Assembly: GCA_907165065.1 (NCBI GenBank)
Contig: OU015543.1
Coordinates: forward strand, 11,595,406 to 11,659,405
Length of the DNA: 64,000 bases
Direction of reading: 5' to 3'
Source of the DNA: Caprimulgus europaeus
Taxonomy: Eukaryota; Chordata; Aves; Caprimulgiformes; Caprimulgidae
The position numbers and the translations under genes are program-made. Below are positions 25,674-39,600 of the stretch, piece after piece (the stretch's first letter is position 1; every line of letters starts with the position of its first letter). Under the pieces are notes generated by a model that was not told the origin of the DNA, searched no databases, and worked only from the letters and a program-made list of their open reading frames with translations.

Positions 25674-26783
25674 ATTTGTGCTGTATTCATCTCTTGTCAA
25701 CCATCAGAACAGAAAAAAAGCTCATTAAAATACTGGAGGCAGCTCATCAGCATGTGCATGTTACGTGTCATGGACATGGGATATTTTAGGGACTGCATTA
25801 GCAGACTGGTTGTGTTTGCTTATTCTTCCTTCCTTAAGCCCCAGGATGGACACAGGTCCAAATTTCTATTCACAGTGCATTTCACCAGTAGCATAATGCT
25901 TCTTTCTTCACAGAGCACTGCAGACTTGCATACAATTAAATATTTTCCACTTCTCTGATTAAGACAAATGGCCCTTGCAAGCAAGCTCAGTACTTTGTCC
26001 TGCAAAGCTGGTTCTGATCAAATGGTGGCAGTAGGTTGCTTTGTTAGAATAATTCCTGTGTGGATTTACATGCCCCACCCTCATGTAAATAAAGTTGGGA
26101 TTTAGAAGGTGTGAGCTGGCATGGCAATGAAGTCTGCAAAATGTAAGCTGCAGTAGCCCTTTTTCCGAAGGCTTGACAGTAAGCAGAGTTAAATAAGAGA
26201 CTGGGATCTCATTCAGTATCTGTGAGTGGGAGAAGTGTTGGGGAAAATAGAGTCATGCGTTGCTCTAATCCATTCCTCCCTTAAAACTCGCTGTGGTTTT
26301 AGTTGGTTTTGTTTGTTTTAATGTGAGGGTGGGTTTTGCTTGTGCTGCTGGATGTGTTCCACAGGAATAGCTGTGAATTATCACGGTATCAGCGTAGGGG
26401 TGTGGGTGGCAGAGAACGAAATCTATCTCGGCGTGTGTTTCCTAACGTTGGAGTGATGTGAGGTAACCTTTTCAGAGCTTCTGTGTGCTGTCCAGAGAGA
26501 TGAGAGCTTCCAAGGACTTAAGTCCTTGATGGTCCAAGATACTCAGCACTGCACTTGGAAATGTTACAGACTAATTTAACTATATGTTCTTGTTCTTCAG
26601 GGCTCAGTCCAAACTCCGACTCACTGAATATTGAAGGAAATCTCTCTTAGTGTTAGGTTATCCCATATCTGGCTGTTGTAAGGTGTAAGTGGCTGGTACC
26701 AGTTGTTGCTGGGGTACCTGGAGCACCTCAGGCAATTTTGCAGTTCCTGCTGTCTGCTGAAAGCACTGAGCTCTGCAGACCCC
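25674..26783. other. Gene-free interval
   Basis: No gene or repeat recognised. There is a T/G-rich stretch near 26295-26345. A minus frame at 26658-26879 partly overlaps the next CR1 tail and has no other meaning that I can see. Confidence 0.55.
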
Positions 26784-27312
26784 ACAGAATCGTAGGGGTT
26801 GGAAGGGACTTGTGAAGATCACCCAGTCCAACCCCCCTGCCAAAGCAGGCTCCCTACAGCAGGTTGCACAGGACTGCATGCAGGCAGGTTTTGAATATCT
26901 CCAGAGATGGAGACTCCATAACCTCTCTGGGCAGCTTATTTCAGTGCTCTCTCACCCTCAGAGTAAAGAGGTTTTTCCTTAAGTTCTGTGGAACTTTCAC
27001 TGCTCCAGTTTTTGCCCATTGGCCCTTGTCCTGTCACTGGGCACCACTGAAAAGAGCCCAGCCCCATCCTGGCCCCTACACTTCAGGTATTTATAGACAT
27101 TGATAAGATCCCCTCTCAGTCTTTTCTCCAGGCTGAACAGTCCCAGCTCTCTCAGCCTTTCCTCACACAGGAGATGCTCCAGGCCCCTCATCATCTTGGT
27201 GGCCTCCACTGGACTCTCTTTAGAAGATCCCTGTCCCTCTTGAACTGAGCAGCCCAAAACTGGCCACAGGATTCCAGATGAGGCCTCACTAGGGCAGAGC
27301 TCATGGTAAGCT
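26784..27312 (-). mobile_element. CR1 LINE, 3' portion, about 530 bp, minus strand
   Basis: On the minus strand the order is [20 protein letters not shown], then (after a frameshift) [49 protein letters not shown], and the 3' part. The plus-strand start reads ACAGAATCGTAGGGGTTGGA, the complement of the CR1 end. It is truncated 5' at about the same place in ORF2 as the copy at 46-577. One residue is lost from the usual EKRRLRG motif (here EKRLRG). Inactive. Confidence 0.94.
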
Positions 27313-30300
27313 CTATGAGCATGTAGCTTGGCAAAGAAGCCAGGGCAGAAGGTCTGGTTGCCTGTTTGTATAACACAATGGATGATGGAGCTTTTTGTTC
27401 TTCAATGTCTGTCTTCCCTTTCCGAACCAGAAATCTTGGGTCCTCCTTTCGCCCAGGAAATGCCTAGCACAACATATCTGCTATTGTCATGTTACAAACA
27501 GCTGTAACACCATCAATAATACAAATTAAATCTGTTCAGTAACTTCAGATAGTGCTAAGGACACTGCCCCACCCTTCTGATTTAATAGTGGGACAAATCC
27601 ACCTGGATTGTGCCACTCCTAGCCTGGCACTGGAGATCTCTATGTGCAGCTGCTTGGTATTAAAAGATTAATTATTAAGTTGTACAGACCCTCACTTTAG
27701 GTGATTTTTCTTATTGTGTTTGACAACTATCCCTGTCAAATTATCTTTCACATGTGACACCTTTTTTTTTTGTGATCAAGTGATGTGCTGACATCTTTCC
27801 AAGAAAATAAAAGCCCGTGTGAATTGTTCTCAGACTTTGCCTATGTCCTGAGCTCAGTTCAAAGCATTGATTGCCCCAGGGCAAAGAGAGGACAAGGAGC
27901 ATGAACAGTGCCACATTGGCACTGCCTTCAAAAGGGGACTTCTTCACATCTGAGTGGGGTTTGGATCAAGCTCTTGCAGAAGGAAAACTACAGCACTGAA
28001 ATGTAATCAGTCTGGGATGGTTTCCTACCTGCACTGCAGGATGTTACACAACAGTGGGCAAATGGGTGAGATGGAATTCATCTAATCCAACCCTCATCGT
28101 CCAAGTTATGTAGACTCCCTTGACAATCAATGGGAGGATGAATCATCCCTCTGTTAGACAGCTGTCCAAGATGAGTGGGCTGAATGGTTTTCTGGATTTG
28201 TCTGTCTCCTCCATTAATTACAGAGAGTTTAGGTAACTAATTTAGATTAGATGCCTAATTTTTAGATGGCCAAAGTGAATGAAAACTATTCCACCCTAAA
28301 TTCTCTGCCTCAACTGTCCATCTGTAAAATGAAGACCATTTGTGTGCTTGAGTTTTGATAGCAAAATCTTCATGGCATGGTCTCTGGAGCTAACACTAGG
28401 TGCACTATTCACTGAAAAAGGAGATTTCAGTTGGTTCCTCTATTCTTTGCAATAACAGAGATGAGTAAAAAGCTTGGGAGCTGCAGGTGATAGATCTATT
28501 GAACTTCAAGTAGTGCATGTGTGGAGGTTTGTTGTTTTCATGGGGAATAAGGGGAGAAGCAATTTCTTGTGAGGAAATAACGTTACAGCTGAGATTATCG
28601 TATTTCACATAATATGTTGTCCTTGAAAGCTTGTTCCTCAGCTTGTGGAAGTTCTGAGGGGCAAGGGTTGTAATTGCTATGATATATTGTGTTAAAAGAT
28701 CAACAAAATTTACCTTAAATGCATCTAGTTTTAAAGTTTTCTGATCAAAAACCATAAGTGGAGAAGCAGGTTTCCAAATTTATTATTTGGTTTAGTTCAA
28801 ATGCTTTTTTTCCAGTGCTAAGGCAACATGGAAATCTACTTTCATTTAAGACTTTGCCCATTTTTTTTTAATTTTCTTTCAAATGTGAGCAATAATTGTC
28901 AAGAGTTACAGGACGAAACCTTATTTACTTGCTTTGGTTTCCACATGTGGTTTATTTTCATTGTGAGTAATCTCTCAGAAAATTTACAAATATGCACAGT
29001 GTTATTTAGACATCAGTAGAAGGTGTGGGGAAGTTGCCAATCCAGTTTGGCTTCTAAACACAAAGACAACTAACATGGGAACCTTCTTGTTCCATGACTT
29101 TTTAGCAAGAGGAGCAAAGCTTTGGTTCAGGACAGTCAAAGTCTTCCTTTGGAAATAGATGCTGTCTAGGTGTTATCACCTTGATCTGAACTCTGCACCA
29201 TTCATGCTGGGAATTTCCATTTCCAGTTTCTATTTCTCCTCCTGTGGATACCCACAGGAGTCCTGATAATCTCCACAACAGCAATACCATGCTTTTTTCT
29301 TCAGAAAAAAACAAATGCAGTCACTGGTGGGTTGAGCCATCTAGATGTTCTGGTCCTCAAAGAAAACCTGGCAATGACCTCGCACTCCATCTAACCTCAC
29401 CTCCGTTCAGCTCGCAGAGGCTCCCCTCAGCTTTATGTAAGATACAATCACGTTTTGTTTGTTCTTTTGCCAGGTTCTTGCTGGTTTAAAGACATGACTC
29501 CATTAGGCCAATCTGGGTCTAGCGTGGCGTCTCTCAGCTTGGGTGGCTGCCTGGGCTTAGGTGATTGATTGGAGCTTTGATCATGAGAGTCAAGACAAGT
29601 CTGCAAAGGGGTAGCCGTGCTCTGTAGTCTCTCCATGTCGAGCCTGGCTATGTGATTTGTATGAGTAGTTGCCATATATTTCTAGATTAATGTGCTGCAC
29701 TCCCATATGAAATAACCCCGCTTCCTGCTGAATCAGAAGGCTTGCAGGTATCTTCACACAGTTATGTAGCATGCTGAATGAGAAAGACCAAAGTGAACAG
29801 TTACCCAAGTACCTTGAGAGAAGGATAGCAGATATAATCCTGTATTTCTCTCTTTTAATTCATAAGACAAGGTGGAAAACACAATCCGTGCATCAAGTTG
29901 GCAACTCATGGGAACTCCTTATTCTTTAGCCAGCTTCACCTAGGGTTGGAAGCAAAAAAACCCACTGTTTCTAAAATACATCTGTTCCTAAAAAAGGCCC
30001 TTGTTATTCCTACCTCTTTTTACACAGAAGAACAAGCATGAACAACAAAAAAATGAAGGCATCACAGCCACAAGAATGTCCTTATTGTTTTGTACACATC
30101 ACTCAGGTTTCCATAAATACCAGCCCAGCTGCTGTTGAAATAATCTTCAAGTTTCTTGGTCTATTCTGTTCTGCTCATGTGTCCATATTAAATGGGCTGT
30201 TTTCATAAGGCCAAAATACCTCTTTCCAATGAACTGAATTTAGCATTCAGCAAACGCTGCTCAACCATCCCTCAGACCATGACGTTTGTAAGTTATTTTG

Positions 30301-33300
30301 GGGGTTTGGCAAAGCCATTAACATCAGCCTCAGAACAACCCTTCAAAATGTGTGCTCAGCTAAATTCACTTAATATAACAAAATATTTAAAAGTCCAACC
30401 AAGTCGCCCACCTTCCTTTTTGCTTCCCATTCTATGGGATTGTTTTCAACTAAAATACCACGTGGGTGTATAGATTCTACTGCTTCGTCCAAATGGATGT
30501 GGATATGGTTTATTATGATTAATTTGCATGCATTTACATCCTCATAAAGAACATTTGCAAAGGGGAATGCGTACCTTACATTTCACATAGAAACTCTGAT
30601 ATGTTTAAAAGAATGGAAAGTATCCTCTGTTTTTTAGGAATGTAGGGTCATTGAATTGGAGGACATCAGCTGAGTCAGCAAGTTTGTAATCCCCTGCAGT
30701 CTGAAACGGTCACGTAAACCATTGTTAGTCCAGTAAGATCCAAGGAAACATCTAGTCCAGAAACAACCACATACCACAAGTTTTAAAACACCTATTTAAA
30801 AACTCAAGTAACTACTTGGTGTCTGGGACGAAGTTAAAAGACAACCAATGAGTAGAAATGCCTGAAGTGGCTGGTGTTTCTAAAACACCTCAAGGAGTGT
30901 TGCTCTTCTTCTTAGAAACCCCAGATAGTTGCCCAAAATTCCCCAGGATATTGCATTTTAAAAATCATCTCTGATTTGACCCTTGGGAGGTGACCTCTTC
31001 AGATGTGTGGACTTGCCGTAAGAAGTTCTACAAATTGATACTGTATTTTTTTTTTGTAATTTTTAATGTGTTATCATAAAGATAAAACTGTCTGGTTGAT
31101 TCATAAGATTAGGGTTTGAAGCTGATTTCAGTTTTATTGTCCTTGTTTCCTGTTTGCAATTCAAGAAGGAATACAAAACATACTTAAAACATGATAGCAG
31201 TAGTGCTCTGAATGGAGGATCAACAAAAATATTTAATTGAATTATAAATAACTTGAATCTGGGTATAAGGTTTGATTCCAACCCAAAGGAGGTCTTCTGA
31301 AAATGGAAATGAAGTTCAGAGAGCTTTATTAATTTTTCTACAGTTCCCTTTACTCCTACTCTTCCTCTCCTCCCTTCGTCTTTTTAGATTCATCATTGTG
31401 TTTCTCTCAGCTGTTTTCCTGGTATTTCCCTCTCAAATGAAATATTTCCCATGTTTTCTACAGCTGTTAGTCTACTTAGAGACAAAAACTTTAGGTAGCA
31501 TATCATTTTATCTGCCCTGTGCAGGATTGGAGATGGGATTGTGCATGCTTTGCTGAAATTGGGGCTGGGTGTCTCGGCTCAGTTGGGATGAACATCCAGC
31601 AGCTTGGATGCTCACCTTGCAAGCATCTCATCCTGGTGCCTCCTGCTTTGAAGAAGAGTGAACTGAGAGCTGAGACAGTCATCAGACTCCAAGTGTCTGC
31701 TTAAAATTTCATAAATGAAGTTTCTCTCTGTTTCTGAGTCATGTGGAATCACTAACTCCTGTGTTCCCATCTCAGAGGCGATGCTGATGTTTCTCCAACC
31801 AGCCGCTGTTGATCAGCTCCTTCACCTTTGCTGACGTATCCTCTGTCTGGTGCCCAGTGCTAATCAAGTCACTGTGAAATGTTGCTGCTGGGTCAGAATG
31901 GTTGGCACCTGCCAACAACAGCAAAATCAGATTTTCAAATTTCTGTTCCCAACTCTCTGCACAAGACTGACGTTTCTTCAGCTGATGCTCTCCTCCACGT
32001 CTCCACACGTACCCTAGGTGCCTGTGGAAGAGGCCCAGCATTTAAGCTGTAAAATCCAGGGGTTGTTATCTTATTCTACAGAGACTGGCTTCTTTGTGTC
32101 ACCACTGTGTTCTTGGCCAGGAAAGCCATGTGCTGAAACTGCCCTCATGATACCTAAATAGTGGATAAACAGAGACTTTTAATTTTCACTGCTAGTATCA
32201 TTCTCCAGGCTTTCTAAACAAGAACTGCTCACCAAATATCATGAGCTCTTGATGGATGGATGAACGCTGCCTAATCAAAAGTGCAGAAAGAGAGTTTTGT
32301 TGGGATTTTTTTCCTCTCTCTCTCTTTCAGTTATTAAGTAGATTAAATAAATAAAAATAATTCCCTTTCACTCATGGTCCAGTGTAAGCAACTTTATGAC
32401 GTTTGTTGCCTTGGGATTTATACATCAGAATAACCTTTGGGTCCAAGATTTTCTAAAGATTTGCCAGCAAACATTTCTTTTTAAATTGGCTTAATCTGCA
32501 CATCATGGAGGATGGGAATAAAAAAGACCAGGAATGCTTCTACATTGCTCACACTAGTCTACCTTACTCAATTAAAATCAAGCTGGAACTAATGTAAGCA
32601 AGGACTGAGTTTGCATTTAAAAACAGTGCATTTTCATCTAATATCATCTGAGAAGTTTCCTTGATAGATGGACTTCTGGCAAATTCCTTCCATATCCCTG
32701 TTAGCTGTGGTGATGTACATGTTACTGGATTTGGCTGATGGTTTAAATCTTCCCAAGACATCTGGCAGATTCCATGTTGGATTAAATATTTTCAAAGAAA
32801 CTTTTCAAGTAGAAAAAGCCACGAGATTCAGATCATCAGACCAACTTTGGGGGTGTTTAGGATCTATGGTTTTGGTTTGGACATGTCTCATTTTTTAATG
32901 TCATGGTTGACAAGTCCTCCTTGTTCCAATATGCAGATTGGCACTGAAAAAGAAATAAATAAACAGTGGAAAAAACCCTTTCATATGGACAAAACAGAAA
33001 ACCATTCCCATGATCAGTGTGAAATTTTATAGGGGAATTGTAACCCTGTGAAAGACCCCAAAAAAGACTGAAGTTTTATTTTGACCAGTTAGCTCAAATT
33101 TTCAGGAGAGATTCACTGCAGGGGTCAAGCAAGTGTGATTCTCTTGCCTACAACGGCTGTCTTGAAGGGAAGCTTGCACATTTTTTTGTTGTTTTCAGTG
33201 AACCATTTTTTTTCCACACTATCCAGAGCAATCTGTTATGTGTGTAGGTGGCATATGCAAGAGCATAATCTTCTCACTCGTTGCTTTTGTTCTTTTCCCT

Positions 33301-36300
33301 TCCTGCTTTCAGTGTATTGCTCTTGCCTGTTGGGAAATATTTCTTTTTTTGAATCCTGAGGACATCAAGACAGGAGTAATGTGTCATCAATCTGTCTCTT
33401 CCAACAGTTGCATTATATACTTTTCTGCTTGGTGTGTGGGTGGAAGAACAAGTTGGAGGTTTTTTTTTTTTAATGGATAATCTCTATGCCAACAAGCAAA
33501 CACTGCATTATGTATCATAAGAAATAATGATTCACTGAGATGGTGTTAGCAAGGTCCAGAAGTGCTGGTGAACCTCATCCCACTTCACATCTCATACAAT
33601 TGCTGCTGAATCTCCAATCTCCAGTGCTTTGGAGGGAACAAAATAACACAAAACACAGGGCCCAGTTATGCACTGAGGAGGAAAGGGGAATATTTATCTT
33701 CCCTGGAGGTGATCATCAAAAACCATGATGCCTGAGATCAATATAATGTAAGCATGGTGTAGACAGATAAGATAAAGAACAATAAAACTCCTTTTCTTAA
33801 CTTAAAACAGTTATAAATATTTCTACTAATTTTTCATCAGCAATGCTGCCTTGATAGAGGTCTTGTTATATATTCTGGTGTTTCTCACTTAATTTTAGAG
33901 CTTGTGGGCTTTCTGTCCAGTAAATGGTGGAATCTGGGTATCTTCAGATGGTGATTCAACACATCTGTCTTAGAATGGGATCATTTATCATTTGGTAGAA
34001 TAATCTCTCTTCTTTGATTCCAGCTGGATAGGAATCCTATCTTTGATTACCAATTTAAATATCTGATAGATATATTTGGATGAAATTCATCTGGATTTAT
34101 TTCTAGAAAATGGAAAGTAGGGTTCTTTTGTTTGCTTTGCACGTCTTCATTATTTTTTTTCCCAGTTTATAACAACTTTGCTCCATATCTCTCAAGACAA
34201 ATCCATCATTTCACTTGTGGGGAAAAAGCAAAACAAACAAACAGAAGAAACTCCTTTCCTAAAGCCAAAATCCTCATCTGGATCTATGTCTTCCAGCATG
34301 TTTTTTAAGTCTTGTTGAAGGTGGTGTTCTCCTGAAGCCTTGGAGCAGATAAGTTAGCGTGAATCCCCCAGTGACAGGCAAAAATAAACACAATCAAAAT
34401 CAACATCTTAATTTTACATGTGTATCAGAACATTTCTGGGCATTCTACTAAATCCTCCACGAGGTATTGAGGGAGTTTCATGCTGGTGTCTGTAGTTGAT
34501 TTTCTTTGCGGTGAATTTATACTTAATAACGATGAGAGACTGACGTTGATTTCCACACAGTTGGTTTCAACATAAACCAACAGAGCTGTCATACAAATTG
34601 CTGCCTTTTTGATGACAGGACAGCGAGATGGCAAGGCAGTAGGTATAAATTACACTTAGTTTACTTAAGAAATAAGCCTGCATCATCAACATAGGAAAGA
34701 CATCCAGCATCACTTCTACCATGAGGATGCAGTCCAAGGAAAGCAAATAACTAGCAGCAAAAAATCTCAGAAGGAGCCTTCTTAGGGCACTCACAGGTCT
34801 TCTTGGAAGGATAAAAACGGTCCATGATCCATCATTCATAAGTTCACTGATCATATCAGGCTGTTTATAAGCAAATTTGGTTTCATGTGGTGCCAGACAA
34901 AGATGTAAACACTGGCTGGTGCCGGCAAGGAACATCACAACCCATATTGCATCGTGCTGCACTCAGGCAGAATACTTGTGATGAGAAGATTTTTTTTAAT
35001 TATTATTTTGGGAATAAATAACAGCTAAAAATCACTGAAAATCATTGTTTCGATACAATATTGGGAGAGGCACATGACGCAGGCTGGGCTGATTTTTTGG
35101 TAATTGCTTCTGCAAGTCTGTAGCTGAGTAAAACTGTCAGCAACAAAAAAAAAAGATGTGTTTGGAAAGGGGCTTGTGATTTCCAAGGATTTCAAGCTCC
35201 TGGGATCACTCCCTGAGGTGAGGGGAAACAACTGCTGTCTTAAAGGCAGGAAAAACACAGCCAACGGTCAGCAAGCTGTTTAGAGTAGAAACTGTCGATA
35301 GCCTCATCCTGTGCACAAGGTACAGAAAAGTTCCTTGGAATGGGATAAAAGGGACAAAATTGTAATAACATTAATACATGCTTCCACCAACAATAACATG
35401 TAGGCACCAGGGATTAATAAAGTGTTAACCTTACCCATGTTTTCTTAAAGTGAATATTTGATAAAACTGATAGTGGTGTGTATTTCCAAATCATTTAATA
35501 TCTAAAAGAGATATCCAGCACTGTATAATAAGACTGAAGGGTTTTAAAAGCTTTCCCCATGTAAAGATGGAGCATGTATAGCCTCAGAGCCCAGCATAAT
35601 ATGTCAGTTGTTTCTGATTTCACTATTCCCACCAAATTATTAGATCCACAGAGCCATGTCTTCTGCTGAAATAAGTTGTGCCTCGTTTCCAGTGACTATA
35701 GATTGAGCTAAACATAAGAGTCAACCTTCCCTGAACATCTCTTTGTTCAACTTGCTTTTCTCAGTTGTGACTTTTGACAATACCAAAATGAAACAACCAA
35801 AGCAAATGCCCAGGGGACAAACCCAGCTTTGCCTACTCCACCCTGCCCAGGTAACAGAGCTCAAAGTCACTCTGCAGTGAGTGTTTCAAAACAAATACTT
35901 TGTACAGCTGACCAGTAAAAAGAGATAAAGTTAGGTGAACTCTGGTCAATAAATCATGGCATGGGAGAACATTATTTTTTCCCTCTGCTTGCTGAGAAAG
36001 CCATGGCAGTGCCTGGCCAGTTAAATGTCTATGGGTTTATCTCTCTCTGCCTGTGTGGGTCTGGAATCAAGGAAATTAAAATTAAAAATTTAATCCTGTG
36101 TTTTCCTTAGGTAGAAACTCACTGCTCCTCTTTAACAGCATCCATTTTTTAATCAGCAGGACTTTTTCAGTAAACACATCACCATTTATTTACCCTAAGA
36201 GAGAGTTTATGGTAAGGTTGGTTGGTTTTTTTTTTCCCCCTAAGCAACACTAATGTTTTTAACATGTGCTTTAATCTCAGCCCCAGCTTTGTCAATATTT

Positions 36301-36591
36301 GATCTTATCTTAAAGAACTCCAAAGCGGGGTTGAAAGAAAGCAAACTCTCCCTCCAGAAAGCAAATAGCAATTATTTAACTACCTCAGTCAGAACACACT
36401 CTTTTGGACAAGATCAGAATAGAAATGGTAAGACAACCTGGTTCTCCAGACAGAGCTGTGTTGTGGTTTAAACCACCACTCTCATCCCCACAATGGTTGT
36501 TGATGTGGAACAAATGTGACTTTCTGGCACTTGTCTGCTCCCTGAGCTCACTGGGCATCGTGGCTGGTGCCAGAGCATCACCCGCTGTGCA
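27313..36591. other. Long gene-free, repeat-poor interval
   Basis: More than 9 kb without a recognisable interspersed repeat. It contains T runs at 27762-27771, 31045-31055 and 33459-33471, and otherwise ordinary AT-rich DNA. The frame at 34567-34962 (minus, 131 codons) and those at 28405-28755, 29448-29808 and 31772-32041 (minus) have no domain I recognise. The stretch near 29500-29675 keeps four CpGs and a hydrophilic minus-strand frame (see findings). Confidence 0.55.
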
Positions 36592-36605
36592 GTCCCTGCA
36601 GGGAC
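36592..36605. repeat. Perfect 14-bp palindrome
   Basis: GTCCCTGCAGGGAC is identical to its reverse complement. It sits in a short G/C-richer patch (36540-36615). It could be a dimer-binding site, but a single palindrome of this length can be chance. Confidence 0.8.
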
Positions 36606-39600
36606 AACCTTGGCTGGATTAAAATCTATATTTCTTTTATTATTGGCTACAACTAGAAGAAATGGTCACCCCTACCACTTAGAGTCTGAAAGCACAATTC
36701 AAACAGTCCTTATTTATGAGCTTTTGCTGGAACTGCATTAGGACCACGTTGCAGAGTGGGAGGCAAGCTGTTAGAATTGAAGGATGATTTCAGAACAAGA
36801 ACTACTGGGTGTAAATTGCTAGTGAGTGTAATTTGGCTGCGAAGTGAAATCAGGATTCTGACCATCAAAACAAAGAGGTTCTCAAACAATTTCAAGCATG
36901 AGCAATGGCTGACAATCTATTTTTTTTTTTAATAATTTAAAAAATTGACTGGGTTGCATTTTATGATAACTTGTCATTTATTGTGATAGTTTCATGGTGA
37001 TAGAATACCTATTAAAGGTGCAATTTATTTATTTCCTTTGCACATTTCTGCTGTATATCATATGGATATTACTATGCAAATGCAGATTAGCCTCTAGTTT
37101 GTCAAACTCTCCCATAACGTTGAACAAGGAACATAGTGGCAAGGGGAGATACAGAAATAACAAGCCCAGGCAAGTCACATCAAATACGCATTTATACTCA
37201 CCTCCCAAAAATACCTGTATGGAAATATCCCATTACAGATGAAAAATCAGAAGGTTCATGAGCACGTCATGTCACTGGGGACTTCTCATACAACATGATT
37301 TCCCTCTTGTTAACCCAATCTTCTCCTCAGAGTAAATTACTGGGTTGTGGAGGGAATAACAGAACAGTGTGTGTGTGAAAGCAGACACTATTCACATCCC
37401 TCTTACTAGATCCTTCCAAAAAAAAAAAAATCAATCAAAAATTCATTGAGTTTAATATGCTCTACTAGTGGTAACTTTAGTTCTTGCAAAACACTTCCAA
37501 CTGCACTTTAGAAGTGGAGACTCGGAGCATCAGTGTCAAGCTGGTTTTCCAGAATGCATCCATGGAAGCAAATTTACCAAGCAGCTGCTCATAAATTCTC
37601 AGTAATTTCTGTAATTTCCTTACAACACAATGATGGTCATTGCTGGAGCAAGATTCTCCCAGACCATTTCCACAAAAGGAAGAATAGGAACTGGAAAAGA
37701 GAGTAAATGATACTCAAATGTGACTTGTAGGAACCACGCAGGGTTGAAGCCTAAATTTCAATCATGTTGATACGAACGAATCTAGTGGAGACTGGTGGCT
37801 AATTCACGCACACAAATACAGCAATAAATTTGATAATAGGTCCCTGAAGCAGAAAGCTGTAAAGGGTTTATAAACTCCTTTGTGTGCTCGTAGCACTAGA
37901 GAATCAGACAAGGTTAAAGGAGCCTACGTGTTAATACCTCACAGTTCTATAATCCCCCTTCCCACCTTTTTTATATCAATCGTATGGACAATGTTCATTT
38001 TGTGAATATTCCCTGTCTGAGCTCTCTGTTTCGGCATTATATTGCTTACCACATGGTGCTGTTTAAATGCTCTGAGTAGGAGACATTCAATTACCTGTCA
38101 GTAAGGCTTTAAAGATATCAGGACACTATGAAATTGCTCTAAGTTTATAGAATTTAAGAGAGCAGATAATTTAATATATATTATCTATAATATATATATT
38201 TATTATAGCAGAATTAGTCTTTTGAGAATGATTTCACTTAATTATATAAAATCTATGTTTTTGAAGAATAACCTCTGTAGTATCTGAAAAAGTTTCCCTT
38301 GAGCACTGTTGGATTCATCAGTATTAAACCATGAAGGTCTCAGCTCCCATTGACTCATGGAAGAGCTGTGTTGCAAAGCCTGGGCATTGCAGAGCTGTAA
38401 GACACTGGTTTTGCACTGGTGTCCAGGGAGCAATGCTCTGCGAGGTGTTTGCTTGTTTGGTGGCTTCTCTTTTTGGTGAAGTCTGAGTCGAGTCAAGAAG
38501 ATGAAGACTGAAGGGTCAGAAGGGATGAGTCAGGAAATGTTTTCCAGTCCCCCCAGACTGGAAACTTTGGAGGAATCCCTTCTCTAAGATAATACTGATT
38601 GTAATTTATTACGTACTATGTTTCAACTAACTAAAGAAAAAAGAAAAGAATAAGTCCAGTGTTGGGCCATGAAGATCTACCTGATTAAAAAAAATCCCAA
38701 ACCAAACACGAGCTTACGCAGATGAAGTGTGTAAAAAAGTAGGGAGTGAATCACTGGCAATGGGAACTCTGTCAGAACTAGGAAATTAAGTTCATTAAAG
38801 GTGTGGTAACTTAATTTTCTATGCAAGCATGTAATGATGAGGGTTGGGCAGAGAAAAAAAATGTTCAGACATCCAATTTAACATAAACCCACCCAAACTT
38901 GGCAAGGTGGAGCGTCCCCAGCTCAGCCCAGCCTCCTGGCTCCCTGTTTAGATTACATTTGCTCTAAATAGTCCCAATTAGCCCTGGACTGTGTACCCTC
39001 CTTGTCCCCTTCATCAGTGTCCCGTTGTGTCAACAGCACGGGAGCAGATGGGCTCTGTGGGCTGCCGTGAGCATCCATGTGGGGCAGCTCCCCAAAGCCC
39101 CTCTGGAGAAGCCCCTGCACAGCTCCTGTGTCTGAAAGCAGGAGGAAGGTACATCCCAGATAGAGGTGTGACCCCGCTTTCCCTCTACATGATGCACACC
39201 CCAAAGTGCAGCCCACTTCTCCCCCCGTGCCGCTGCTTGGGAAGGAAGATGGATTCCTCTTTCCATGTCTTTTACCCATTTGTATTTCTGAGTACTCAGG
39301 TTTGTGGTGTTGGTCATTCTCTGACCCTTCTCCATCATCTGTGGGACCATGGCGATTGCTTTTCCCCAGCTGGGCTTAGGCTTTTTGCTTCCTGACTTCT
39401 TTAAATTTCTTCTGTACATTAATAACACAAATGTGTTGGAATCATTTAATCCTCCTGTGTTCCCTGGTCTTGCTGCTTCCATAAGGCATGTTTACACGGG
39501 TGTGTGGTAGATGAACAAATCTTTCCCCTGATTATTGAGAGAAAACCCAAAGATGAAACCTCTTTTTTTTACTCAGATTGACTCCTTATATTCATTACCT

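Noticed and set aside
28075-28120. CATCTAATCCAACCCTCATC, CR1-like wording on the minus strand
   Set aside because: Only about 20 bases match the CR1 style and no tail or further 3' sequence is present.
34567-34962. Minus-strand frame of 131 codons, partly hydrophobic
   Set aside because: No recognisable domain, no splice signals judged convincing, and ordinary AT-rich composition around it; probably chance.
36455-36500. TGTTGTGGTTTAAACC, similar to the start of some avian LTRs
   Set aside because: Similarity stops after about 16 bases and no matching end or internal part was found; coincidence is likely.
38953-39482. Overlapping frames of 134 (plus) and 150 (minus) codons
   Set aside because: Long frames on both strands of one GC-richer patch are expected from a low stop-codon frequency; no family resemblance.
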